Source of the DNA: Gracilaria gracilis | Taxonomy: Eukaryota; Rhodophyta; Florideophyceae; Gracilariales; Gracilariaceae | DNA: 64,000 nucleotides | Direction of reading: 5' to 3' | Assembly: GCA_030374805.1 (NCBI GenBank) | Contig: JARGSG010000108.1 | Location: 124,001 to 188,000, forward strand | In this document: positions 42,845 through 53,298 of the stretch, in pieces | How positions within the stretch are numbered: position 1 is the stretch's first letter | Layout of the letters: each line of letters begins with the position of its first letter | Program-made: the position numbers and the translations under genes | Notes under the pieces: model-generated | What the model saw: the letters and a program-made list of their open reading frames with translations, nothing else | Told to the model about the DNA's origin: nothing | Databases searched by the model: none

Positions 42845-43920
42845 ATGCAAGTCACCGCCTTCTCGTACCCGCTGTTGCTGCCGAATCGCTCTTCGTCGTC
42901 GTCGTTGCCTTTGTCGCGACTGAGCGTGCGAACATGCCCTTGTGCTGTGTGTTGCAAGAGCCTGTGTCCCCGGTGGTGCCGCCCACCCCGAGTTCGTCGA
43001 AGCCTGCTACCTGGCGTTCGAGACGCACGGCTTTAGGAGCCGAAATACCCTGATGCCAACCAGCCGCAAGCTGCTGAAAGCCAACAGCAGCACATGCCGC
43101 CGTTACTTGGGCGTAGTGAGATGCGCTCTTTGCAGCATCAGTTGGCTGATCATGAGCATGTCTGTCGTAGAGATGCTTTTGTGCTGCAGTGCGGCGATTG
43201 TGCAGAGGCGCTTGATGAAAGTGCGGACGGTGTCAAGTCTACCTTGTCTGCTTTTTTCAAGATGGCCGTCGTGCTCATGTTGGCGGGGAAGATATATATC
43301 GTTAAGATTGGTCGTATGGCCGGTCAGTTTGGAAAGGCTAGAAGCACTGGTTTTGAAGTTCGTGATGGCGTCAGATTGTCCAGTTACCGATGCGAGGTAT
43401 GTAGTTTACTTCACATTTGTTTTGTGCGTTCGAACCATGCGCTAACTCGTTTTCATGCCTTAATAGAATATCAACGCCGCGCCGTTCACACTGGAGACCA
43501 GAACCCCCGATCCACATCGCATGTTACGAGCGCAGCACAGCAGTGTCGCGAAATCCCATCTGGCGCGCGCCCTCGCAGGTGGAGGATTTGCCAATCTCAT
43601 GCGCGTTAAGGAGTGGGGCATGGACTGGTCGTTGGTCGCGTGGCGAGGAAGACAATATATGGCCACAGCGGAGCGTGTTTCAGAAGCGCTGTCCTCCATG
43701 GATACTTGCGGCCTCTCACGCAATCAACCGGCCATGACCAGTACCGATGTGTACAGCTCTCATGAGGGGCTGATTCTGCCTTATGAGCAGGCTTTGGCCT
43801 GATTTGACGCGGAGACTGTTAACTTTTACGCTGGCAGTGGACATCTGCTGTGAGTTGGAGAGCACACCAGGGGCATTGATGTCGTTAATGTTGAGTTTGC
43901 CAGGGGTATTTCGAATCGTA
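42845..43920 (+). pseudogene. Class II DAHP synthase (plant/bacterial AroG-II type), decayed
   Basis: First enzyme of the shikimate pathway. A transit-peptide-like start at 42845 (MQVTAFSYPLLLPNRSSSSS) precedes PATWRSRRTAL and PKYPD in other frames. The core runs 43094-43396: PPLLGRSEMRSLQHQLA, LQCGDCAEALDE (metal-binding Cys), MAVVLML and KIGRMAGQFGKARS. A 70-bp GTATGT...TAATAG intron (43397-43466) follows. The next exon has RTPDPHRM, ARALAGGGFANLMRV and SHEGLILPYEQAL. After TGA (43800-43802) the same frame continues FDAETVNFYAGSGHLL, has a second TGA (43851-43853, at a conserved Trp) and then reads VGEHTRGIDVVNVEF. It breaks at a GTAAGT donor near 43920. The last third of the enzyme is absent, so the gene is dead unless stops are suppressed. 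Confidence 0.8.
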
Positions 43921-43996
43921 AGTTGTGCTCTTTTCTTTTGTCTCTCCCGCAACAATTCGTTGCTGACCACGATGGTGTTTGTCTTCCGTGCATGTA

Positions 43997-44283
43997 GACT
44001 AGCAATGGCCTTCTGTTGAAGATGTAACTGATATTTTTCTCGATGATCCTGACATTATCTTCCCATGGTGTCAAAGGATTTGCGATACGTTCATCATATG
44101 GAAAGGCAGAGTAGTACATTTCGGTTGGCGCCAGAGTCCCCTCAACATGCATCGCATGAGCCGCAGCAAGTAACATTTCAGAGTGCGAGGGTTCAACGTC
44201 ATGAAAGACGCCAAACGCTTCTAAGAGTTTGTACCCACTTACGTATCCCCGTTCGACTGATACAGCAGAAAAAGGATGATTCG
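43997..44283 (-). pseudogene. Partial copy of the Dicer-like gene (middle part)
   Basis: About 287 bases similar (roughly 90% by eye) to 46295-46580 of the Dicer-like gene, same strand. It encodes the linker before the second RNase III domain (AAHAMHVEGTLAPTEM, AFPYDERIANPLTPWED). The similarity ends sharply on both sides. Confidence 0.8.
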
Positions 44284-44310
44284 TGGAACGTGGACGTATC
44301 TACAAGATGC

Positions 44311-44533
44311 GCAGCACTGTCGCATGGAGAAATCAATAGCGTATCGTGTTAATGGCACTTTGTATGTACATGCTGCCGTCACCAATCATCCCGTGCACAA
44401 CTACTTGCCCGAGTTTGAATGTGCCGTTATTTATGAGTTTGTCGACAGGAGGTTTCGTACATTGAAACTCATTCATCCGCGATGGAATGATTCCGAGTTG
44501 GAGCTTTCTTTCACGCTTTTGAGACGTGGGTAA
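44311..44533 (+). CDS. Short conserved ORF upstream of membrane gene A
   Basis: The frame (from ATG near 44320) reads MEKSIAYRVNGTLYVHAAV, then FECAVIYEFVDRRFRTLKL and SELELSFTLLRRG. A decayed relative of its first half sits at 42593-42720, so it has some family history. It may be a separate small gene or a 5' exon of gene A, though a tested GT-AG join does not keep the frame. Confidence 0.35.
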
Positions 44534-44560
44534 GGACGTGCTGAGTTTGCGAGTGTTACG

Positions 44561-45181
44561 ATGGCAGCGGATGAGAATCCGGTTCTCAAGAATGCCTTGC
44601 GCCACAATCAGGTGATTATTGATATGGCAAGTGGTGCTATTGTTCCTAGTAAAGTTGCAATTATTGCGCCCCCCATGGTCATGACCCTCATTCCCGCCGC
44701 GTTTGTGGCCGAGTTGAGTACTTTGGCCACTTTTTTATATGTCTTGTTTACCGATTTCCTCTCCATTTTGCCGTTTGTCATCCAGGGCTTTGAGTTATAC
44801 AACTCGGTACATATAAGTAGAAATGATATGGTAGCCTATCATATCGGCACTCCACAGAATGGAAAGATTGAACTGTGGGTCGCGAGATGTACCGGTTCTG
44901 AAGGCTTTCAAAAGGTAGATATTGCCTTCCTTGACATAGCCACATGTGTCACTGCGCTTGGCTTCGTGCTAGAGATTTACGCTTGGAATAGGATGAGAAA
45001 CACAGACTTGCATAACGCGAGACCGAATCATGATGCAGATAGTTATCAGGTTATAAGAGAACGTCGCCAAGGGCCGTTTGGCGAATTAATGCATGATACC
45101 GGTTTGCTGGCACAAAAAGATAGATATGAAATGTTTGGCTACGAAATAGGTATGCATGGCTTGGGAATGAGGAGACGCTGA
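44561..45181 (+). CDS. Membrane protein A of an unrecognised family
   Basis: 206 codons from ATG at 44561. Two adjacent hydrophobic segments (about residues 30-52 and 54-78: VAIIAPPMVMTLIPAAFVAE and LYVLFTDFLSILPFVIQGFE) are followed by a soluble loop with WVARCTG. A third hydrophobic segment (about 121-143, FLDIATCVTALGFVLEIYAW) and a charged tail with GPFG follow. It is clearly paralogous to gene B at 53299, which shares AEL-x-TL, FTD-x-x-S, PF-x-x-x-GFE and GPFG. No known family recognised. Start supported by ATG and by alignment to gene B. Confidence 0.65.
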   Translation: MAADENPVLKNALRHNQVIIDMASGAIVPSKVAIIAPPMVMTLIPAAFVAELSTLATFLYVLFTDFLSILPFVIQGFELYNSVHISRNDMVAYHIGTPQNGKIELWVARCTGSEGFQKVDIAFLDIATCVTALGFVLEIYAWNRMRNTDLHNARPNHDADSYQVIRERRQGPFGELMHDTGLLAQKDRYEMFGYEIGMHGLGMRRR

Positions 45182-45693
45182 AACCCCTTTGCTCCTTGTT
45201 TTGCAACCATCCTTCTATTCGCGATGAAACTATCAAGATGCACGATATGGTCAAGCTCGAGAATGATAATGTGCGTTTATACAATGGTCTTGGAGTGGTT
45301 AGTAAAGTTATGCGTGAGTCTTGCAGAGCAGTATGCTCTACACATTCACTTTGTACATTTCCGGTCATTAGTTTCTCACAAGTTCATATTCGAGTTTGTA
45401 CATAGTACTTCTTCGCGAATGCTTCAAGAAGTCCGAACAGTGTTCCAATTTGAGCCGCGATATAGATCTATTGATACTACCAATTTATGTCGCGGTTCGT
45501 CCTCAGTTTGTATGCGAGGCTGCGGTTCTGGAGTCGCTGCCTTAGCTTTGCACGGTCGCTATTGGAATCGTCCTTATCTGCACGCATTCTTTCCAATGCC
45601 TTCAAAGCGGCTTGAAGCTTCGCTCGTTTCCATTTTCTGCCTTTCCGGATGGCGATCTCCTCTTCAAATACATAGACTGAAACAATAATATGC
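45182..45693. other. Intergenic between membrane gene A and Dicer-like gene
   Basis: Short frames only; 3' flanks of two convergent genes. Confidence 0.35.
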
Positions 45694-47208
45694 CTAGCAT
45701 TCCGCCGCCCTCTCTCTGATTGCCTCATATCGCGGTATACATCCTAACTTCCATTCTTTCATCACGAGATTCTGAAGTTCATGCACTTGATGTAGGTCCT
45801 CTCGGCTTGGGTCAGAATTAATGCGAAGTGAACCGCGAAGCAAGTTCATGCAAACTTTCCACGCATGACGCAGTCCAGAGTCAACATGGACAGCGCCAAG
45901 AATCGCTTCAAGCACATCTCCCAGTATTTTTGGCGCTGCAAGCTCTCCGAGATTACGTTTGAAAGTACCATGGCCACCCAGTTCATCCTCTTGGGTCAAA
46001 TCTTGGTCGACCGTTGCTGCAAACTGTTGAACGTCACGAGCTAAGTTGTCACTTGTCATGTACAAGAAGTTGTGTAGTCCAAGGGTTATACTTGTTCTAT
46101 CGAACGCCTCGCTGCTGACAACGTTTGACTTCAGATCTGTGAGCTTGTCAGGGTCAAGTTCGGGGTACATTTCATATAAATACCGTACGACAAAGAAATC
46201 TGCAATAGCGTCTCCCAAGAATTCCAGCCGCTGGAACGTCTCAAGTTCTGCATGGCACTTGTGCTGAAGATATGAAGAATGCCTAAGGGCACAGACTAGC
46301 AAAGGCCTTCTCTTGAAGATGTAACCGATGCTATTCTCAATGATCCCGAAATGATCTTCCCATGGTGTCAAAGGCGTGGCGATACGTTCATCATATGGAA
46401 AGGCAGCGGGGGACATTTCGGTTGGCGCCGGAGTCCCCTCAACATGCATGGCATGAGCCGCAGTAAGTAACATTTCAGAGTGTGAGGGTTCAACATCATC
46501 AAAAACGCCGAACGCCTCCAAGAGTTTGTATCCACTTACGTATCCCCGTTCGACAGATACAGCAGAAAAGGGATGATTCACATTGGGATCTTTGCTCTTA
46601 GCCTCAGTTTCCTGGTTAGCAAGGACTGGGTCTTCTTTTGCTTCGCCAGGAATTCGTTTATCTTCTTCTTCGAGTTTATTCTGATCCTTCACATCGTCTT
46701 CATCATCAGATATATTGCATACATCAATAATCCAATCCGCGGAATCTTCACCTTTGTCCAGATCCACCGCATGACTTTGAAACGTTTTTCCACTTACAGA
46801 CGTGGCTCCATGTAGAAAGAACTCCCCAAAAAGAGCTCCCACAACGTCTGCTAAGCCCTTGACAGAAACAAGTTGAGCTCGTCCTCCAATATCCGTGCCA
46901 GGAGCTTTCCATTCACTAACTTCCGTCTTCTTATTTTGGATGTAATTTTGGAGTCCACCTGCCTTCCCAACATCAACAACGCGATGATTGCATACGAGGA
47001 GCTTCCGCTTCGTGTGCATCTTGCCCTCTGGGTCGTGCGGAAAGCGGGTAAATACTCTCATAGTCGATGACAACTTCAGAAGAGCGTCGCCAAGAAATTC
47101 GAGCCTCTCATAGTTGGCTATTTGACTAACAGCAGAAGAAGTTACGGACTTAATGAGAAGTCCGAGATCGCACCTCATTCCCGTTTTCTTGAACAGCAAA
47201 TCCCTCAA
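45694..47208 (-). CDS. Tandem RNase III part of the Dicer-like gene (open frame)
   Basis: 504 uninterrupted codons with both RNase III domains, separated by an acidic linker of about 170 residues (DDEDDVKDQNKLEEEDKRI). Domain a spans about residues 1-145 and domain b about 290-460. No double-stranded RNA-binding domain follows; the protein ends RYEAIRERAAEC. If transcribed alone it could act as a stand-alone class-II-like RNase III, but its 5' end has no obvious promoter or start context. Confidence 0.7.
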   Translation of the reverse strand: MRDLLFKKTGMRCDLGLLIKSVTSSAVSQIANYERLEFLGDALLKLSSTMRVFTRFPHDPEGKMHTKRKLLVCNHRVVDVGKAGGLQNYIQNKKTEVSEWKAPGTDIGGRAQLVSVKGLADVVGALFGEFFLHGATSVSGKTFQSHAVDLDKGEDSADWIIDVCNISDDEDDVKDQNKLEEEDKRIPGEAKEDPVLANQETEAKSKDPNVNHPFSAVSVERGYVSGYKLLEAFGVFDDVEPSHSEMLLTAAHAMHVEGTPAPTEMSPAAFPYDERIATPLTPWEDHFGIIENSIGYIFKRRPLLVCALRHSSYLQHKCHAELETFQRLEFLGDAIADFFVVRYLYEMYPELDPDKLTDLKSNVVSSEAFDRTSITLGLHNFLYMTSDNLARDVQQFAATVDQDLTQEDELGGHGTFKRNLGELAAPKILGDVLEAILGAVHVDSGLRHAWKVCMNLLRGSLRINSDPSREDLHQVHELQNLVMKEWKLGCIPRYEAIRERAAEC

Positions 47209-50150
47209 CTCGCATATGGAAAGATGATGCTCTAGTAACAGCGCTACTGGTGGAACAAATAAGAACCCAGCCGATGTCGGATGTCGTCGACAAAGCTACG
47301 GGACGAGGTATCGGGTGTCACGCGAGTTAGCCACTGAGCGCTCACAAAGTTGAAGCTGTGAAACTCCTTGAACTATATCACATAAATCCATGAAAGTTCT
47401 TGCCTTGGGTTTCATTCCCATGAGTAAAGGTTAGGTAAGATCTTTCAGACCCTGAGGAAAGTACTTTTTCATATATGTCTCCAATGAATAGCGGACATCT
47501 CCAATCCAAAACATTCTCTGCTTTCTGGCATTTCGCTCTACGTCAAATTGCTTCAAATCGAACGAATTGCTTACCGCTCGCCGGCGTTTCCGTGGAATCT
47601 CGTTCTCCTCAGGTACGAAGAAATTTCTTTTCATGCACCATTTCACCGTACTTAGTTTCTCATTGCTTGTCGAGTTTTCAGAGTTCGGCGGTACATCAGT
47701 AGTTAGATCGATTAGCTCAGTGGTTTGGTCTTTCAGGGAAGGATTCTGTTTAGCCGCTTCAATTTGCCTGACCATCGTCCTATTACTGATGTGAACACTT
47801 ACAAGATGACAAAGGTCATCATGAGGTACAATTGTGCCATCATCACGAAGTGGAAACTTCCGACTTCTGGTCATTTCACATAATAGACTGATATTTTCCT
47901 GCAGCTTCCTGAAAGAATGAAAAACTCAGAGGACATAGAAGAATACAAAATGGCGCCTTCGAGCTCTTTAAAACGATCTGGACTTAACGAGTCATATTTT
48001 CGACCCTCAATCTCACGTACTTCTTCGTTTTGAAGTTCTATGATTTTCTGCACGCTCTCCCAGTCAATCTCTCGATCACAATTTAAGTCATAGTCTTCGT
48101 GTACCAAGTGTTGATCATCTGATGCAGGCTTTCCCATACTATTCTCTCCATGGTTCTCGTTTTCACTTCTTTCAGCATGATCGTTTTTTTGAATCGTTAC
48201 AATGCCTTCTAGAAGATGAAGCCTCTGTTGTCTTCACCGGTAGGATCAGATACATGCGACAGAACTTTCTCCCTCTTTCCCGCTCAAACGGTGTCTTTGA
48301 GCCCAACTCCTCTTCCCAAACAAAGTTAGACCACTGCACCGAATGCATGAGAGAAGGGAACAAAACTTTTCCATATTCCCTACCTAACTTAATCTGCTGG
48401 TAAGACAAGTTCACAGGTCCATGGTAAAACAACTTCGCACATCCAGTCGCGGAAATAGTGCTTCCCGTTCCAAAGAAAGAATCTTTCAAGCACACTAGTA
48501 ATTCATCTTGTGCAAGCTTCTGAGAAAAGACAAACATGAAATCTTCGATCCCGGAACGCTTTGCGACTGCTGGTGATGAAGGAGAGCCTGCTGGAGGCAT
48601 ATCACTGTAGATAACAACAGAATATTGATTGCTCGGATTAGCCGCGTGCAAGTCTGGACCGAGAAGTGCTGCTGCGGGCTTGCATATAGAGGTAGAGGTT
48701 TTTTCGAGTTCGCTGCTCCTCCTGCTCTCGTAGTGTCCTTCGTTTGTCCAATGCGATCCTGGTTGCCGTGTCCCCCAGTTTTGATTGCCCGCAAGTGATC
48801 TTCTTCTTCTGCGCGAGTTTGCGGTTTCCTTGCCATACAACTCCAAAACATCTTCTCTCTCCTCGCCTTGGCGTCTCTTGTAATCTTCATTGCCATGGTC
48901 ATCATCAGTTAAATCAATTACGTTCTTCGTGGTTCCGTTCTGCATTTCACTTGCTCTCTTATGAGCAGCTCCTTCTTGGGCTCTGCTTTGCTCGTGCGTT
49001 ATTCGGTTTTCCTCATTCAGTATTCTTCTCTGTCTGAACACGATGACGCGGCAGCGGCCTCAGCCACGATCAATGTTGGGATCAGCAAGTGAGCCATCAA
49101 AAATAATTACGAGGGGAGTAGGCGCTAAAGGTTTCTGGGTCCTCCCTTGGCTGAGGTAGGTATCGGCGACAATCAAGATCTGTACAACTTCCGCAGCCAA
49201 GCCGATAACGCCTTCATCATTTGTCTCCTCCCCCTGCCATTGACTTTACGCGTTCTGGAAAGAGCTATACTGATGCAAGTCAGACTTCACATGACCCAAA
49301 ACGGGTTGAATATTCAAAGCACGCCACATTGGAATGGAACGCAGAACCTCACCCAAGGCACATGCAACAATGGGATTCCCAGCGTGGATACCGACAGAGA
49401 GCGGATGCGATTGCGTGGAACATGCGTATACAAACTGCAATTCGCGGATTAGGTAGAAAATTTTCTCTGAGAAGCCAACAAAATCGCCTTCCCCTAGCAT
49501 TGTTGTGGGGGTGGTATGGAAACAAGCTGAAAAAGAGCGACATGTACGTTGTTTCGAACGACGCTTTCGACGAGCAGAAGCTTTTGGCAAGAGAGCCATT
49601 CTTAGATCTCTTATCTCCCAATCCAAGAGCATCAGCTCATCATTTCCCAGCTTCATGGCGCCGTTTGCAGCTGCGACCGCCGCCATACTACCTTGGTATC
49701 GTTGACCATGCACTTCTTGAGAAGACTGCTCGCTGTGAACTGTGTATTTGATGTTCTCGACATCTATCAAGCCTCCATAAGATTCTCTTGCACTATTTCC
49801 GTGGCAAGGACTCCATAAAACGTCATGCGATGTCTCACGGATGCTTCTGGACATGAGGTTATATTCAATCGGATATAACAGCAAACGGTTGAGGTTAAGT
49901 CTGGTTACCGCCAGGATCCGGGGTCGACGACTGCGAGGCAGAGAACGAAAATAGTCTCGGATTAGCACAGCGCATGGACGAGAACGCAATCCAGCTTCTT
50001 CTGCTTGGTCAATTAGAAACAAGCTTACTCGCCTCAAATGCAATCTGTTTGTTCGCGCATGGCCCAGGGCTATCTGCGGCTTGGTTATAAGTACATCATT
50101 TTGCGCCAGGTGTGTGTCTAAGGCAAAGTCGCTTGATGCTTGTGCAGTTC
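45694..50150 (-). pseudogene. Dicer-like gene (helicase, PAZ-like region, two RNase III domains) with in-frame stops
   Basis: Order on the minus strand: helicase core NDVLITKPQIALGHARTN and SLFLIDQAEEAGL (motif II, DECH in active Dicers); helicase C end VVQILIVADTYLSQGRT, LVIIFD and RG-stop-GRCR (motif VI); a DW motif and PAZ-like parts (VPHDDLCHLVSVHIS, RYSLETYMKKYFPQG); RNase IIIa (NYERLEFLGDALLKL, ADVVGALFGEF, where the last catalytic Glu is Gly); RNase IIIb (FQRLEFLGDAIADFF, GDVLEAILGA, acids intact). A 38-base GTATTC...TTTCAG intron (47946-47909) joins two frames cleanly. Another junction near 48170 is unresolved. Stops lie in the conserved frame at 49246-49248, 49060-49062, 47431-47433 and 47296-47298. 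The 5' helicase start (Walker A) is not visible. Product if made: siRNA/miRNA processing. Either a decayed gene or one with stop suppression. Confidence 0.8.
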
Positions 50151-50398
50151 CATGTCGTATGGTAGGTAGGTGACCATGCGATTAGAACAAATAGAAACAG
50201 CGTTGAGCATTGTGATTAGCAGCAAGTCTCATCACAGAGCGAAGAGGTCGCATGATTGACAGAGGATCCTTTGAGCGACAGATGCGCTCTAGCTAAAGAA
50301 AACCCTTGAACAGAATCAATGAGTAATCGCTCGTGTCCGTTCGGAGGGGCATGTATGCCGTTCTGGTTCTGTGGAATAAGAATGAGCAAGTTTTGAAC
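50104..50398 (-). repeat. Duplicated segment at the 5' side of the Dicer-like gene (copy 1)
   Basis: About 295 bases nearly identical (about 93-95% by eye) to 52860-53147. Both copies keep a minus-strand frame reading LIPQNQNGIHAPPN, ERLLI-x-SVQ and RAHLSLKG-x-S, with changes that mostly preserve the protein. Confidence 0.85.
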
Positions 50399-51408
50399 TT
50401 TGAGGCGTGGTAGGGAACTTCTCAAATCGTCTGCATTCGAAGACGAAGACGGTAATGGCGCTGTTTTCGAAAGGACTCGTTTCTAGCAAACTATCTCTAC
50501 TGCCGATGGGGAACTCGAGTCCTGAGAATGCGCCCGCGAAGTTGGACTCTGGAGGATATCCGGCATGATGAAAGCACCGCAAGTGAACGTGAGAGGAAAG
50601 GAATGGGATGAAAGGGGGTTTTGTCGGCGATGTGGCTGGAATGGGCTACGAACGCAGCGTGGAAACAAGGAACAAATGAGTACATAAAGAGAAGTGAGCA
50701 CAGCCGGCCGCTAACACGCTGGAACGGACGGGAGCGATGTTGGGCAAGAAGTTGGGCACTGGCGAAGTTACGGTGCCGTCGATAAGCGCTTGTCTCCCGG
50801 CGAACACTGCGTCTCTTTGACGGTCACTTCCGGTTGACATGTCGTCGCCATCGTCGTCATCATCCGTTGATCTAAAGTTGCCAAACGGCATCTGTCCAAA
50901 CCAGAACGCTGATATCTTTGCTCTGTTTCCGCATGCACCCACCGTATCCCATTCGCACACACGCACACGCACACACACACAGACCCCCCCATGGAAACGA
51001 GACTGCACGCTCTCCAAAAACGGCTCTTAATCACATCCTATCTACGGAGCACAAGCGGCACATCCATCGAGTTGCTTATTTCTTGGCCGTTGGTGGCTTT
51101 TCACTTTACAGCCGACCAGAACGCGTCACGGGCGCCTTTTTTTATCCACCTCTCGCTTAATCCGCCCTCACACGCCGTGATCTGCGCTCGCGAACACTTC
51201 CATCCGTCTTCCCCCTGAGACCTTGGCCCATCACTTTTCCGTTCTCCTTCGCAAATTCCCCTGGGGGCAATCGTTCTTCCTCGAGCTCTATATCCCGCCC
51301 TACTATATGCAACCGACCACAATGAACGCTGGTTTCATTCAATCAGGCGTGCACTGCTTACGGCGTCAAACAAGGCTGTAACATACCTCAAGCATTGCGC
51401 CACGCACG
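50399..51408. other. Intergenic / promoter region of the deformylase gene
   Basis: Contains a short CA-repeat-like tract (ACACGCACACGCACACACACACAG, about 50957-50980) and no supported gene. Confidence 0.4.
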
Positions 51409-52062
51409 ATGTTATCACCCCGTCGTCGTCGCGTTCGAATTTCACACATCCGTTGTCAAGCCAATGCACAAGAAGCATCAGTTTCCGAAAAAATAGACCC
51501 GGGTGTGGTGGAAGGTACTTCCCTTCTCATTTTCAAGTACCCGCACCCCCTACTACGCGCAGAAAACGTAACTGTTGACCAATTTGATGGCGCGCTCATA
51601 CAAACCACTCGAGAGATGTTGCGAATCATGTACGCAAGTAAAGGTGTGGGACTGGCTGCGCCTCAAGTGGGCATTAACAAACGTCTCATGGTTTTCAATC
51701 CTGAAGGTGAAGAACGTGCGTTCATACAAGAAGTGGTTCTGGTAAACGCTGAGATCGTCGCAACTTCGAAAAAGACTGATGTCGAAACGGAAGCATGCCT
51801 TTCATTTCCTGGAATGGCAGGCCGTGTTCGACGACACGAGTGGGTCAAAGTGGAAGCGCAGTGATTGAACGGCATGCGATTCAAAACCAAATTCGAGGGA
51901 TGGAAGACCAGAATCTTTCAACATGAGTTTGATCACTTGGAAAAGATTCTGTATGAGGACCGTTTAGAAGTGGAAGACAAGCCCAACGTGAAGGGAAGAC
52001 TTGCCGAACTGGTTGACGCGTGTCGGGAAGAGCCTTATGAAGGCATGCAACCGTCGTTGTGA
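51409..52062 (+). CDS. Peptide deformylase (organellar), with an in-frame TGA
   Basis: ATG at 51409 opens a basic targeting-like leader (MLSPRRRRVRISHIRC). Family motifs follow in order: GVGLAAPQVG (motif 1), EACLSFPG (motif 2, EGCLS, metal-binding Cys) and QHEFDHL (motif 3, HExxH). The enzyme removes the formyl group from new plastid or mitochondrial proteins. TGA at 51862-51864, between VKVEAQ and LNGMRFKT, interrupts the frame where the family has a continuous strand. The frame then runs on to 52062 and includes the essential HEFDH. So the gene is either inactivated by one nonsense change, read through, or holds a sequence error. The residue after HEFDHLE is Lys instead of the usual Gly. 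Confidence 0.82.
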
Positions 52063-52292
52063 GGAACTATCATCTCAAAGCTCGCGCAGCGAGAGAAGAC
52101 AATGTGAAACAGAGAAGAATGTAAAACAGAAGCAGATAAGCATGATTTGAAATGACTTTTATTCCATAGTGATCTTTGGATACACCCCCACAGTTACACC
52201 TCTTTTAACTTCCAATGCACTCTAGCACAACAACAAACGGAAAGGAGCCCTGTTTTACTTACTGAGTCGACGACCCGAACAGTTTTGGATGG

Positions 52293-52850
52293 TTACATAG
52301 CTTTGTTCATCTCATGAATGAGAGTGTCGAAGCATTCGGTGGTAAGATCAATAAGCGAAGATTCGGTGTGTCGTTCTAGGACAAGGTCCCTTACTGCAAG
52401 CAGAGTGGACTGAACAAGAGTGCTCTCAATTCCCACTTCGTGGTGCAGAAGCCTCATAATGCCAACATTGTTCTCGTGCATGTAATTAGAACAGCCTGTT
52501 GCAATACCATAACTTGCTACTCTCACCAGCAGACGTACATTTCTCTCAAACACAGCCTGTACCACCTGATCCAATTGAGCGGCCATTTCTGCAATCTTGT
52601 TGTCAATTTCTTCGATGCGAACCAGAATAGTTGCGGCTACAGGTCCTCCGGGCAGCATGTGTGCATTGGTAGCAAGGTCATCCAAAGGCGTGAGTACCCG
52701 AGCGGTGTCATTCTTTCGGAAAAGAGTTGCGGTTGTGGCCGAGAAGTCATCGCCGGCACGAAATAGCGATTCGTGACATTGGATATATGACTGAAGCTGC
52801 TTTGCGCGTGGTGTTAGAGCTGCGGTCTTGTCTTTCTCCGTGAGGACCAT
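52293..52850 (-). CDS. Unknown helical protein
   Basis: 185 codons from ATG at 52850. The frame stays open upstream into the duplicated Dicer segment (ALDTLLGPMVL). Mostly helical: RAKQLQSYIQCHESLFRAGD, ILVRIEEIDNKIAEMAAQLD (coiled coil) and ESTLVQSTLLAVRDLVLER. No domain recognised. The N-terminal joining to duplicated sequence suggests a chimeric or recently captured 5' end. Confidence 0.5.
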   Translation of the reverse strand: MVLTEKDKTAALTPRAKQLQSYIQCHESLFRAGDDFSATTATLFRKNDTARVLTPLDDLATNAHMLPGGPVAATILVRIEEIDNKIAEMAAQLDQVVQAVFERNVRLLVRVASYGIATGCSNYMHENNVGIMRLLHHEVGIESTLVQSTLLAVRDLVLERHTESSLIDLTTECFDTLIHEMNKAM

Positions 52851-52859
52851 AGGCCCCAA

Positions 52860-53147
52860 GAGTGTGTCTAAGGCACAGTGGCTTGATGCTTGTGCAGTTC
52901 CATGTCGTATGGTAGGTAGGTGACCATGCGATTAGAACAAATAGAAACAGCGTTGAGCATTGTGATTAGCAGTAAGTATCATCACAGAGCGAAGAGGGCG
53001 CTTGATTGCCAGAAAATCCTTTGAGCGACAGATGCGCTCTACTTGAAGAAAACCGTTGAACAGACTCAATGAGTAATCGCTCGTTTTCGTTCGGAGGGGC
53101 ATGTATGCCGTTCTGGTTCTGTGGAATAAGACTGAGCAAGTTTTGAA
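52860..53147 (-). repeat. Duplicated Dicer-side segment (copy 2)
   Basis: Partner of 50104-50398, same orientation. It ends just before membrane gene B, as the other partial Dicer copy (43997-44283) ends before membrane gene A. Confidence 0.85.
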
Positions 53148-53298
53148 GGAAGAGGCAGTTTGTCAATGAATGGATCCGTGATGATTATTCTGAGAGTCTC
53201 AAGATGAACCACTCAAGTAAAGAGGACATACATTGGTATGTGGAACAACACTTTTTGAAGAATGGGGCGCTCGAGTTTGGATATCTTGGAATGGCGAA

